64,000 nucleotides of DNA from Burkholderia glumae LMG 2196 = ATCC 33617 (GTDB lineage Bacteria; Pseudomonadota; Gammaproteobacteria; Burkholderiales; Burkholderiaceae): contig NZ_CP009434.1 in NCBI RefSeq assembly GCF_000960995.1, forward strand, positions 62,001 through 126,000. The letters are read 5' to 3'. Positions 34,037 through 41,275 of this stretch are shown in pieces. Positions within the stretch are counted from its first letter, which is position 1. Each line of letters starts with the position of its first letter. The translations under genes and the position numbers were made by a program. The notes beneath the pieces were generated by a model that ran no database searches, was not told where the DNA came from, and worked only from the letters and a program-made list of their open reading frames with translations.

Positions 34037-34698
34037 CGGCCATCGATTCGCGCACCGCGCGCGTGATCCCCGGCACCGCCGCCGACGAGCCGGGCGGCGC
34101 GCGCGAGCGGCGCTTCGACTACGCGTCGCTGGCCGCGCGCCGCGCGCCGCACCGCCTGCCCGCGCGCGGCCAGCCGCAGCAGGATGGCCGCGAGGCGCCC
34201 GACGAGGAGGCCGGCCAGGCCGGGATCGCGCTCTACTTCGACCCGCGCACGGCGCCCGACGAAAGCGCCGCCGCGCCACCGGCGCCGCCCGCGGTGCCCA
34301 TGCCGTCCGTGCCGCCCATGCCCGAGGACGCCCGGGACAGCCTCCGCTCGCGCGTGGAGCGCGCCGCCGTGCCGGTGGTGTCGGCCGTCTACATGCACCA
34401 GCAGCAGTATCTGAAGGTGCTCGGCGTGCTCACGCGCGAGATCGCCGCGTTCTGCGGCGACCCGGCCATCGCCGGTGCCGGCAACTGGGAGGCCCAGATG
34501 ACGCTGGACCCGGCGCTGCTGCCGCATACGCGGCTCGCGCTGTCGCTTTCGCGTTTCAGTCTCCGACTTCGGTTCGACGCGCAGGACCCGGCCTCGCGCG
34601 ACTTACTCTTGACCCACAGCACGATGCTCCAGCGCGAGCTGGCCGACACGCTGCGCGCGTGGGGCGAACTCCGCGACATCGAACTCACCGTCTGGTAA
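34033..34698 (+). CDS. hpaP: T3SS substrate-specificity switch / ruler protein HpaP (SctP)
   Basis: 221 residues: a Pro/Ala-rich disordered N-terminus with charged stretches, and a conserved C-terminal domain (NWEAQMTLDPALLPHTRLALSLSRFSLRLRFDAQDP and LLTHSTMLQRELADTLRAWGELRDIELTVW), as in HpaP/HpaC/HrpP. These proteins bind HrcU and switch export from early to late substrates. Position between hrcV and hrcQ is conserved in Ralstonia and Burkholderia. It starts inside the hrcV stop. Confidence 0.88.
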   Translation: MTAIDSRTARVIPGTAADEPGGARERRFDYASLAARRAPHRLPARGQPQQDGREAPDEEAGQAGIALYFDPRTAPDESAAAPPAPPAVPMPSVPPMPEDARDSLRSRVERAAVPVVSAVYMHQQQYLKVLGVLTREIAAFCGDPAIAGAGNWEAQMTLDPALLPHTRLALSLSRFSLRLRFDAQDPASRDLLLTHSTMLQRELADTLRAWGELRDIELTVW

Positions 34699-34709
34699 CC
34701 GATTCCCGC

Positions 34710-36029
34710 ATGGCCGACTTTCTCACCGCGACGACGAGCGACGGCGACGCGAGCGCAGTGCCTGCCCGCGCGCCCACGGCGCCGGCCGCCCCGGCGGCGC
34801 CCCCGGCCGTGGCGCCGCGCGCCGGCATCGCGCCCGATGCGCGCGCCGGCGGCGCGCCGATCGCGCGTGCCGTGCCGCGCCGGATCGACAGCGCCACCGC
34901 GCGCCTGACGCAGACGCTCCACGACACGCGCCTCGGCGCGGCGGTGCTGGCCGCCACCGGCGCCGCCGTGCTGCAGGCGGCGCCGCTCGCGGGCCGCGCC
35001 GGTGCGGCGCCGGCCGCGCGCGATCCGGCCGTGATCGAGCTGTCGCTCGCCGCGCCGGGCGCCGCGCCGCGGCCGGTGTTCGTCGAGCTCGACCTCGACG
35101 AACACCCGGCGCTCGCGATCGTCGCGTGGCCCGAGCGCGCCGGCGCGCCGGGCGGGCCGGTCATGCTGGCGCCGGGCGGCGCCGAGCTCGCGCTGCGCCA
35201 GACCGTGGCCGGCGTGCTGCTCGATCCGCTCGCCGCCGCGCTGGCACGGCTCGGCTTCGACGCGCCGCGCGTGGTCTCGGTCACGCGCCGCCCGCTCGCC
35301 GACTGCGTGGCCGATCTCGACCTCGACCTGCCGCCCGCGGCGCTGTCGGTCGGATTCGGCGAGACCCGCATCGATTGCACCGTGGCCCTCGGCAGCGCCA
35401 CGCTCGCGACCCTGGACGCGCTGATCGCTCGCACCCCGAGCGACGCCTGGCGCACGGCGTTCCCCGCGCTGACCCTGCCCGGCAGCGCGATCGTCGGCAC
35501 GCGCAGCTTCGCGGTCGACACGCTCGCCGCGCTCGAGCCCGGGGACGTGCTGCTGCGCTGTCTGTTTCCAACCTTCGACGCGGCCTCGCTGCAGGCCGGC
35601 GGCCGCGGCGAGCGCACCCAACCGCGCGTCGTCGCGACCTGGGGGGCGCGCGGCCACGCCCGCGTCCACGCGGCAGCCGTGCTCGACGGCCGGTCGCTCA
35701 CCTTAGATCAGGAGTGGTACATGTCCGACGAACTCGATTCGACCCGCGCCGACCTCGGCCTCGCGACGGATCGCCCCGACGAGGCGATCACGGTCGGCAA
35801 GGTCGAGCTACCGGTACAGTTCGAGATCGACACGGTCGCGCTGCCGCTCGACCAGCTGTCCTCGCTCGGGCCGGGCTACGTGGTCGAGCTGCCGGTGCCG
35901 GCCGCCGACGCGCAGCTGCGGCTGGTGGTACACGGCCAGACGGTCGGTTTCGGTGAGCTCGTGACGGTCGGCGAGCATCTTGGCGTACGCATCATCAGGA
36001 TGGCCCATCGGCATGGTTCAGTTCAGTGA
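34710..36029 (+). CDS. hrcQ: T3SS sorting platform protein HrcQ (SctQ)
   Basis: 439 residues. The N-terminal region is Ala/Pro-rich, the middle domain includes LSLAAPGAAPRPVFVELDLDEHPALAIV, and the C-terminal SpoA/FliN domain (about 365-435) reads VELPVQFEIDTVALPLDQLSSLGPGYVVELPV, then LVVHGQTVGFGELVTVGEHLGVRIIRM. SctQ forms the cytosolic pods that load chaperone-effector complexes. The start at MADFLTAT lies 11 bases after the hpaP stop; no strong Shine-Dalgarno. An internal, well-placed ribosome binding site before codon 338 could yield the C-terminal SpoA domain alone. It overlaps hrcR by 17 bases. Confidence 0.92.
   Translation: MADFLTATTSDGDASAVPARAPTAPAAPAAPPAVAPRAGIAPDARAGGAPIARAVPRRIDSATARLTQTLHDTRLGAAVLAATGAAVLQAAPLAGRAGAAPAARDPAVIELSLAAPGAAPRPVFVELDLDEHPALAIVAWPERAGAPGGPVMLAPGGAELALRQTVAGVLLDPLAAALARLGFDAPRVVSVTRRPLADCVADLDLDLPPAALSVGFGETRIDCTVALGSATLATLDALIARTPSDAWRTAFPALTLPGSAIVGTRSFAVDTLAALEPGDVLLRCLFPTFDAASLQAGGRGERTQPRVVATWGARGHARVHAAAVLDGRSLTLDQEWYMSDELDSTRADLGLATDRPDEAITVGKVELPVQFEIDTVALPLDQLSSLGPGYVVELPVPAADAQLRLVVHGQTVGFGELVTVGEHLGVRIIRMAHRHGSVQ
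35721..36029 (+). CDS. Predicted internal translation product of hrcQ (SctQ-C, SpoA domain)
   Basis: An ATG in the hrcQ frame is preceded by CAGGAG with 6 bases of spacing, a better site than that of hrcQ itself. Translation from it gives a 102-residue protein (MSDELDSTRADLGLATDRPD, then the whole SpoA domain). Separate SctQ C-terminal products are known in Yersinia and Salmonella (internal initiation) and in Pseudomonas syringae (split hrcQA/hrcQB), where they dimerise with the full protein. Expression here is inferred from the site. Confidence 0.6.
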   Translation: MSDELDSTRADLGLATDRPDEAITVGKVELPVQFEIDTVALPLDQLSSLGPGYVVELPVPAADAQLRLVVHGQTVGFGELVTVGEHLGVRIIRMAHRHGSVQ

Positions 36030-36663
36030 CATTACCGGGCTGCTGCTGGTCGTCATCGCGATCAGCCTGCTGCCCTTCGTGGCCATGGTGGTCACCTCCT
36101 ACGCGAAGGTCGTGGTGGTGCTCGGCCTGCTGCGCAACGCGCTCGGCGTGCAGCAGGTGCCGCCCAACATGGTGCTCAACGGCATCGCGATCCTGGTCTC
36201 GCTGTACGTGATGGCGCCGATCGGCATGCAGGCATCGAAGTCGCTGGAAGGCCAGCAGCTCGCCTCGCAGCCGTCGCAGGCGCTGATCCAGGCGTTCGGC
36301 GCGGCCCGGGAGCCGTTCCGCGCGTTCCTCGAGAAGCACACGCAGGAGCGCGAGAAGCGCTTCTTCCTGCGCTCGGCCGCCGTGGTGTGGCCCAAGGAGC
36401 AGGCCCAGCAGCTCTCCGAGCATGACCTGATCGTGCTGGCGCCGTCGTTTACGCTTTCCGAGCTGACCGACGCGTTCAAGATCGGCTTCCTGCTCTACAT
36501 CGCGTTCATCGTGGTCGATCTCATCATCGCCAACGTGCTGCTCGCGCTGGGCCTGAACCAGGTCACGCCGACCAACGTCGCGATCCCGTTCAAGCTGCTG
36601 CTGTTCGTGGTGATGGACGGCTGGTCGACGCTGATCCACGGCCTCGTGATGACCTACAAGTAA
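36013..36663 (+). CDS. hrcR: T3SS export gate protein HrcR (SctR)
   Basis: 216 residues; the most conserved export-gate subunit. Clear family blocks: LPFVAMVVTSYAKVVVVLGLLRNALGVQQVPPNMVLNGIAILVSLYVMAP and FKIGFLLYIAFIVVDLIIANVLLALG, MDGWSTLIHGLVMTYK at the end. Four membrane segments. The ATG lies inside the end of hrcQ (17-base overlap), and hrcS follows after 15 bases. Confidence 0.97.
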   Translation: MVQFSDITGLLLVVIAISLLPFVAMVVTSYAKVVVVLGLLRNALGVQQVPPNMVLNGIAILVSLYVMAPIGMQASKSLEGQQLASQPSQALIQAFGAAREPFRAFLEKHTQEREKRFFLRSAAVVWPKEQAQQLSEHDLIVLAPSFTLSELTDAFKIGFLLYIAFIVVDLIIANVLLALGLNQVTPTNVAIPFKLLLFVVMDGWSTLIHGLVMTYK

Positions 36664-36678
36664 CCAGGAGGCTCGACG

Positions 36679-36942
36679 ATGGACGTCGATTCGCTGATCC
36701 GCTTCACCACCGAGGGCATGCTGCTGTGCCTGACCGTGTCGCTGCCGCCGGTGATCGTCGCCGCCGTGGTCGGCCTCGGCGTGTCGTTCGTGCAGGCCAT
36801 CACGTCGCTGCAGGACCAGACGCTGCCCCAGGTGATCAAGCTGGTGGCCGTGACCATCACGATCGTGATCGCCGCGCCGGTGTGCTGCGCGGCCGTGCTG
36901 CACTTCGCGAATCAGTTGATGCGCACCGCGGTGCCGCTGTAA
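36679..36942 (+). CDS. hrcS: T3SS export gate protein HrcS (SctS)
   Basis: 87 residues, two membrane helices (LCLTVSLPPVIVAAVVGLGVSFVQAITSLQDQTLPQVIKLVAVTITIVI spans both), the standard SctS form. It assembles with HrcR and HrcT into the helical export gate. Its ATG follows ACCAGGAGGCTCGACG, a strong ribosome binding site just after the hrcR stop. Confidence 0.96.
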   Translation: MDVDSLIRFTTEGMLLCLTVSLPPVIVAAVVGLGVSFVQAITSLQDQTLPQVIKLVAVTITIVIAAPVCCAAVLHFANQLMRTAVPL

Positions 36943-36958
36943 CGGCAAGGAGGCTTCG

Positions 36959-37858
36959 ATGGCAATCAATCGCGCCCCAGGCAGCAACGCGCAGGCCAAC
37001 GCCACGAGTCAGGCGCGCCTGGCCGACGCGCAGCAGAACGCCGCCGGCAAGGAAGCCGCGCGCGCGGCGCAGCGCGCCACCAGCTACAACGGCACGCTGT
37101 TCACCAACACCAGCCAGGCCCAGAACGGCAACCCGGCCGCGCCGCGCAAGTTCGCGAATCTCATGCGCAACAGGAAGCGCGCGAACCTGGCGCGCGCCCG
37201 GCGCAATACCGTGAACGGCGCCGGGGACGACGAGGGCGCCGAGGTGCAGGTCAGGCAGGACGAGATGGACGCGCTCAACGGCGGCCGCGGCGGTGGCGGC
37301 GGGCGCCAGCAGGAGCAGCACGAGCAGGCCGAGATCGGCGCGGCGGGCGGCGACGCGGCGGCGCCGGGCACGCGGCCGGCCTCGGCGCAGGCCGCGCCGC
37401 CCAGCCGGCTCGACGCGGTCGCGGGCAGGTTCGGCCCCGGCGAGGAGGCGCAGCGCGCCGAGGCGGTGCGCAACGCGTGGCACGACTCGGTGCGCGAGCT
37501 GTTCCAGACCGCCGGCGACCGCGAGGCCGGGCCGTGGGCGATGCGCCTGAACGCGCTGACGGTGGCGCTGCAGCAGATCGAGATGAAGATCGGCCCGGTC
37601 GGCGCGGGTGGCGTGCAGGTGCTGCGCGAGATGCTGCAGCACGTGGGCCAGGGCGGCGGCGGTGAGTCGTTCCACCATATCCTGCCGCTCGCGATGCTGC
37701 GCGCCTCGTACCGGGCCGGCGGCCCGCCCGGCGAGGCGCCCGGCGCCGCGCCGCTGCGCGGCCGGGCGCGGCGCGGGCGCGGCGGCGCGCTTCAGCAGAG
37801 CGTGGGAGCGGGGCTGGCCGAGCGGGCGGCGAAGGCGGCGCAGGAGAACAAGGCTTGA
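36959..37858 (+). CDS. HpaA/HrpV-like T3SS-associated protein
   Basis: 299 residues, hydrophilic and low-complexity: an Asn/Ala/Gln-rich N-terminus (MAINRAPGSNAQANATSQAR), a basic segment (RKFANLMRNRKRANLARARR), a Gly/Gln stretch, and a more ordered C-terminal region (DSVRELFQTAGDREAGPWAMRLNALTVALQQIEMKIGPVG...VLREMLQHV). The place after hrcS is held by hpaA in Xanthomonas and hrpV in Ralstonia, proteins that act as export regulators and substrates; the basic patch is reminiscent of the nuclear localisation signals of HpaA. The name rests mainly on position. ATG after AAGGAGGCTTCG. Confidence 0.6.
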   Translation: MAINRAPGSNAQANATSQARLADAQQNAAGKEAARAAQRATSYNGTLFTNTSQAQNGNPAAPRKFANLMRNRKRANLARARRNTVNGAGDDEGAEVQVRQDEMDALNGGRGGGGGRQQEQHEQAEIGAAGGDAAAPGTRPASAQAAPPSRLDAVAGRFGPGEEAQRAEAVRNAWHDSVRELFQTAGDREAGPWAMRLNALTVALQQIEMKIGPVGAGGVQVLREMLQHVGQGGGGESFHHILPLAMLRASYRAGGPPGEAPGAAPLRGRARRGRGGALQQSVGAGLAERAAKAAQENKA

Positions 37859-38482
37859 GGGCTCGGGCGCAGGGCGTCCCGCTCGCGCCGCGTTTCATGG
37901 GCGCCAATCGCACCGGCCGCGCCGGCCTCATCCAAGCGCTGCCTCCGCTCGAGGCCATGGCGCCCATTCGCGCCAAGCGCGGGGGCCTCTGTCAAAGCCC
38001 GTCGTGGTGCAGCCGATCGCGGTGACGGCCATCACAAATCTCGTCAGCCCTTGCAGGCTGCCGGTATCGCCGCACTGCTCGCCCGCCGCGGTGCCCGCGC
38101 AGCAACCGCTCCGGCAAGGCCCGCTGGCTCGCCGAGCGCGGCTGCGCGCGGCTTCTCAACGTCAGGCGCGCGCGCATTCGCTTCGCGCGCCTGGTCTGCC
38201 GACACGGGGCGCTGATGACAATCGCCGCCTGGATCAGCGGCTGGCGACAGCCTCGACAATCATTCTGCCGGCGCCTCCCACCGCGCCGTCACGCCGAAGC
38301 CAGGCGCGTCGGCGGCCGGGCATCCGGCCATCGCACGCGAGCCTTCCCGCGGGAAGCCGCCCCGTCATGCCTTGAAACAGCGCTCGCCTCACGGATTTCG
38401 AGGCGCGCTCGCGGCGGCGATCCGTGGGCGCGGCCGATCCGGAGGCGTAGGAAAAATGCCCCGCCGGCCGCCCGCTTCTGCG
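37859..38482. other. Intergenic region without a recognisable gene
   Basis: About 620 bases between the hpaA-like gene and the sctD promoter. Open frames on either strand translate to arginine-rich sequence without motifs. I see no repeat, IS end or RNA gene. Its 3' edge abuts the hrpII promoter of sctD. Confidence 0.5.
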
Positions 38483-38544
38483 TTCGCATAGCGCGTTCTC
38501 GCTTCGCATTCGTCGCCCGCCGCCGTGGGCCGACCGCCTACAGT
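38483..38544 (+). promoter_or_regulatory. hrpII/PIP promoter of the sctD operon
   Basis: Perfect TTCGC-N15-TTCGC (38483-38507), 32 bases after the second TTCG, then TACAGT (38539-38544). Predicted start site near 38551, leader about 37 bases to the sctD ATG. Confidence 0.88.
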
Positions 38545-38587
38545 AGCCGCAACGAAAGCTCGGGCGCTGACCCAATTCGACGGACCC

Positions 38588-39958
38588 ATGAAACTGCTGC
38601 GGATTCTGACCGGCACCCACGCAGGCGCGCAATTGCAGCTCGCGCCCGGCGCGCACCGCATCGGCACGGACGACGCGGCCGACATTCGCCTGACCGACTG
38701 GCGCGGTGCGGATCTGTGGCTGACGGTGAGCGACGCGGGCGTGGTGTCGGCGCAGGCGGTCGCCTCGCCGACAGGCGCCGTCGATCCGGGCGCCGCCAGC
38801 GGCCCGCTCGAGCAGATCCTGCTGGTGGACTTCGTGCCGATGCAGTTCGAAGGCACGATCCTCTGCGTGGGCGACGAGCACGGCGTCTGGCCGTCCGACT
38901 ACGAACTGCTCTCGACGCTGCTGGCCGCCAAGCCGGCCGCGAAGGCCTCGCCGCTGCGGCGCCGCTATCTCGGCATCGCGGCGGCCTGCTTCTGCGTGGG
39001 CGCGGTGATCGTCACGGTCTCGGTGCTGTCCACCGCGCAGATGAGCCGCGCGGCGCTGCCGCCGAACGCCGGCGATCACGCGCGCCGCGTCACCGAGGCG
39101 CTGGCCGCCGCCCACATCGACGGCCTGAACGCGCATGCGGTGGGCGACACGGTGGTGGTCACCGGCATGCTGGGCAGCTCGGCCGACGACACGGCGGTGC
39201 GCCAGCTGCTGAACCGCCTCGCGATCACGCAGGTCGCGCGCCAGTACGACGTGGCGCCCGAGGTGGCGCGCAGCATCGAGGATTCGCTCGGCGTGCCGGG
39301 TGCACGCGTGCAGTACGGCGGCGCGGGCCGCTTCGTGATCAAGGGCTCGGTGGGCAACAAGAACGCACTCGATGCGGCAATCGCGCGGATTCGCGCCGAT
39401 CTCGATCCGAACGTGAAGGACGTCGTCGCTGACGTGTCGGAATCGTCGGGCGGCGCCACCGCCTCGGACGGCCTGGCCTACTCGGAAATGCTCTCGGCCG
39501 ACGGCGTGCAGTACGCGCAGACGCCCGACGGCGTGAAGCACATCTACGCGTCGGACCTGCCCGAGGCCTCCGGCGCCGCGGCGGCGGGCACCGCGCAAGG
39601 CCCGCGTGCGGCGCACGGCAGCGGCGCGGACCACGGCGTCGGCGCACCGGCGAGCGTCGCCGCGAACGGCGCGCCCCACGGGGCCGATGCAGGCGACGGG
39701 GCCGGCGGCGACGGCGGCGCCGACCCGGCCGCGACAGCCGACGCCGGCCAGACCGCCGGCAGCGGCGACGGCGCGCATGCCGGCGCGAAGCGCGCGGCGC
39801 CGCAACCCAAGACCGCCGACGAATTCGTGCCGCTGCCGCACGCGTTCGCGGCGCCACCGAATCCGCCGGTGCTCGCATCGGCCAACGTTCCCGACGCGCC
39901 GCCGGCGCGTGGGGCCGAACCATCGTCCCGGCCGCCGGCTTCGCCGATCGCGAGCTGA
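38588..39958 (+). CDS. hrcD: T3SS inner-membrane ring protein SctD (HrpD5/HrcD)
   Basis: 456 residues. An N-terminal cytoplasmic FHA-like domain (1-100: MKLLRILTGTHAGAQLQLAPGAHRIGTDDAADIRL) is followed by one membrane helix (128-147, LGIAAACFCVGAVIVTVSVL), then a periplasmic part with ring-building repeats (HIDGLNAHAVGDTVVVTGMLG and ARVQYGGAGRFVIKGSVGNKNAL). The Ala/Gly/Pro-rich C-terminal 120 residues are longer than usual and look disordered. SctD joins the cytosolic platform to the SctJ ring. First gene after the hrpII promoter; hrpD6-like, pilin and hpaB genes follow on the same strand. Confidence 0.9.
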   Translation: MKLLRILTGTHAGAQLQLAPGAHRIGTDDAADIRLTDWRGADLWLTVSDAGVVSAQAVASPTGAVDPGAASGPLEQILLVDFVPMQFEGTILCVGDEHGVWPSDYELLSTLLAAKPAAKASPLRRRYLGIAAACFCVGAVIVTVSVLSTAQMSRAALPPNAGDHARRVTEALAAAHIDGLNAHAVGDTVVVTGMLGSSADDTAVRQLLNRLAITQVARQYDVAPEVARSIEDSLGVPGARVQYGGAGRFVIKGSVGNKNALDAAIARIRADLDPNVKDVVADVSESSGGATASDGLAYSEMLSADGVQYAQTPDGVKHIYASDLPEASGAAAAGTAQGPRAAHGSGADHGVGAPASVAANGAPHGADAGDGAGGDGGADPAATADAGQTAGSGDGAHAGAKRAAPQPKTADEFVPLPHAFAAPPNPPVLASANVPDAPPARGAEPSSRPPASPIAS

Positions 39959-39987
39959 GCCCGGCACGTCATTCACAGGGATAGGTC

Positions 39988-40233
39988 ATGTACGAATTGC
40001 TCGAACCGTACGCCAAGGATTTCAACGACATCCGCGCGCTGCTGAATGCGCCGGACAGCCAGGCGCGCGTCAACGCGCTGCGCGCCGCGCTCGACGCCAC
40101 CGCCGAGAGGATCGGCGCGACCCCGTCGAGCAACGAACTCGACCGCAGCAACCTGGCCAAGCTGTATCGCGGCTTCCTGGCCACCTCGCGCGCGCTCGCG
40201 AAGCTCCAGGAGCAGCGCGCGAGCGCGTCGTAA
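39988..40233 (+). CDS. HrpD6/HrpX(Ralstonia)-like small T3SS protein
   Basis: 81 residues, helical and cytosolic: MYELLEPYAKDFNDIRALLN, ARVNALRAALDATAERIGATP, NELDRSNLAKLYRGFLATSRALAKL. Length, position after sctD and the NELxRxNLxKLYRGF stretch fit HrpD6 of Xanthomonas and the Ralstonia gene at the same place. HrpD6 influences T3SS export by an unclear mechanism. ATG 29 bases after sctD. Confidence 0.75.
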   Translation: MYELLEPYAKDFNDIRALLNAPDSQARVNALRAALDATAERIGATPSSNELDRSNLAKLYRGFLATSRALAKLQEQRASAS

Positions 40234-40237
40234 TCGA

Positions 40238-40261
40238 TTCGCTGGCGGCCCGCCGCCTTCG
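40238..40261 (+). promoter_or_regulatory. Possible degenerate hrpII box before the pilin gene
   Basis: TTCG-N16-TTCG lies immediately after the hrpD6-like stop, but no YANNNT element sits at the 32-base distance used by the other promoters here. It may be weak or a chance match; the pilin gene could simply be transcribed from the sctD promoter. Confidence 0.3.
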
Positions 40262-40377
40262 AAAGCCGCCGGCTCCGCGCCCCGGGCAACCCGCCCGGCA
40301 AGGAACGGCACCTATGCGCAGTTGCAGTATCCGTGACTATCGCAATCGACTCTTTTCACAACGCGAGGTAACACACT

Positions 40378-40653
40378 ATGGCAAATCCCATCAATACCGC
40401 CAGCAGCGTCTTCGGCGGGGCCTCCAGCATGGCCAGCACGGCCGGCAACGCCATCGGCGGCGCGGCCGCAGCGGCTTCGGGCGGCGCGAGCGCCGCGTCG
40501 ACGGAAGCGCAGATGCAAGGCATCAGCGACCAGATGAACCAGATGACGCTCGCATCGGCCCAGATGCAGCTGCAACAGAGCATGGCCGCGGCCCTGTCGA
40601 ACGTCATGAAAAGCGGCGCGAGCAACGTCAAAAGCGCATCGCAAGGCGGCTGA
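40378..40653 (+). CDS. hrpY: Hrp pilus subunit HrpY/SctF-like
   Basis: 91 residues, small and Ala/Ser/Gly/Gln/Met-rich, with no Cys, Trp or Tyr and no signal peptide: the make-up of Hrp pilins (HrpY in Ralstonia, HrpE in Xanthomonas). The helical C-terminal half (MQGISDQMNQMTLASAQMQL, then MAAALSNVMKSGASNVKSA) matches the polymerising region. It would build the extracellular pilus. The Shine-Dalgarno is GCGAGGTAACACACT, and the spacing to the upstream gene (144 bases) suggests extra expression control. Confidence 0.85.
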   Translation: MANPINTASSVFGGASSMASTAGNAIGGAAAAASGGASAASTEAQMQGISDQMNQMTLASAQMQLQQSMAAALSNVMKSGASNVKSASQGG

Positions 40654-40763
40654 TGACGCCAGCCGGCGTCGCGTCACGCGACGCCATCGCGGCGGCCGCA
40701 CCCATCCCCGGGCGGCCGCCCCTAGCGCTTTGCGTTTGACCTCGTCCCAGATCCGCACATCGC

Positions 40764-41219
40764 ATGAGCTCCGACCGATATACCTGGCTGATCGAGGATC
40801 TGTGTGCCGTGATCGGCCTGCCCGACGTCCAGAACGTGCTGACCACGCGCGCGATCGAGGTCGAGGGCTTCGACGTCCGCCTCGATTATTTCGACAACGA
40901 CATCGACGCGATGTATGCGAATTTCCATTACGGCGCCGTCACCGCCGGCCGGACACTGACGATCTTCCGGCTGATGCTGGAAGCGAACCTGCTGGTCTAC
41001 GCACAAGATCAGGCGCAAATGGGGATCGACACAGATACCGGGAACGTGGTACTGATACTGCGCATTCCGTTCGACAGCGGCGTGGATGGCGCGGAACTGG
41101 CCGACCTGCTCGCGCATTACGCGGAACACGGCCGCTACTGGCGGCGCAACATCATGGAATCGAGCGACGAAATGTTCGACGGCATCGCCTCCGGAGAGTA
41201 CATCTGGCTGCGCGCATGA
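40764..41219 (+). CDS. hpaB: T3SS general export chaperone HpaB
   Basis: 151 residues, acidic. It fits the CesT/Tir-type class IB chaperone fold: helix-strand pattern in TWLIEDLCAVIGLPDV, IEVEGFDVRLDYFDNDIDAMYANFHYG, LTIFRLMLEANLLVYAQDQAQMGIDTDTGNVVLILRIPF. The DxxxGxVVLxxRIPF pattern is the family hallmark. HpaB binds many effectors and controls their exit in Xanthomonas and Ralstonia. It follows the pilin gene by 110 bases. Confidence 0.87.
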   Translation: MSSDRYTWLIEDLCAVIGLPDVQNVLTTRAIEVEGFDVRLDYFDNDIDAMYANFHYGAVTAGRTLTIFRLMLEANLLVYAQDQAQMGIDTDTGNVVLILRIPFDSGVDGAELADLLAHYAEHGRYWRRNIMESSDEMFDGIASGEYIWLRA

Positions 41220-41275
41220 CCGCCTAGACGCCGCTCGGCCGATCAACCCGAGGCAGGCCTCCCGCGCAGTTCCCG

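Noticed and set aside
30743..34279. A 1178-codon minus-strand open frame antisense to hrcU and hrcV
   Set aside because: The composition (His, Arg, Asp, Gln runs) is an artefact of reading highly GC-biased codons in reverse; hrcU and hrcV on the plus strand are unmistakable.
38215..39432. A 405-codon plus-strand frame overlapping sctD
   Set aside because: Runs through the hrpII promoter and the FHA region in the wrong frame; arginine-rich throughout.
40238..40261. A functional hrpII promoter for the pilin gene
   Set aside because: The TTCG-N16-TTCG pair is present but without a -10 element at the spacing seen in the other five promoters; chance matches of this simple motif are expected in 64 kb.
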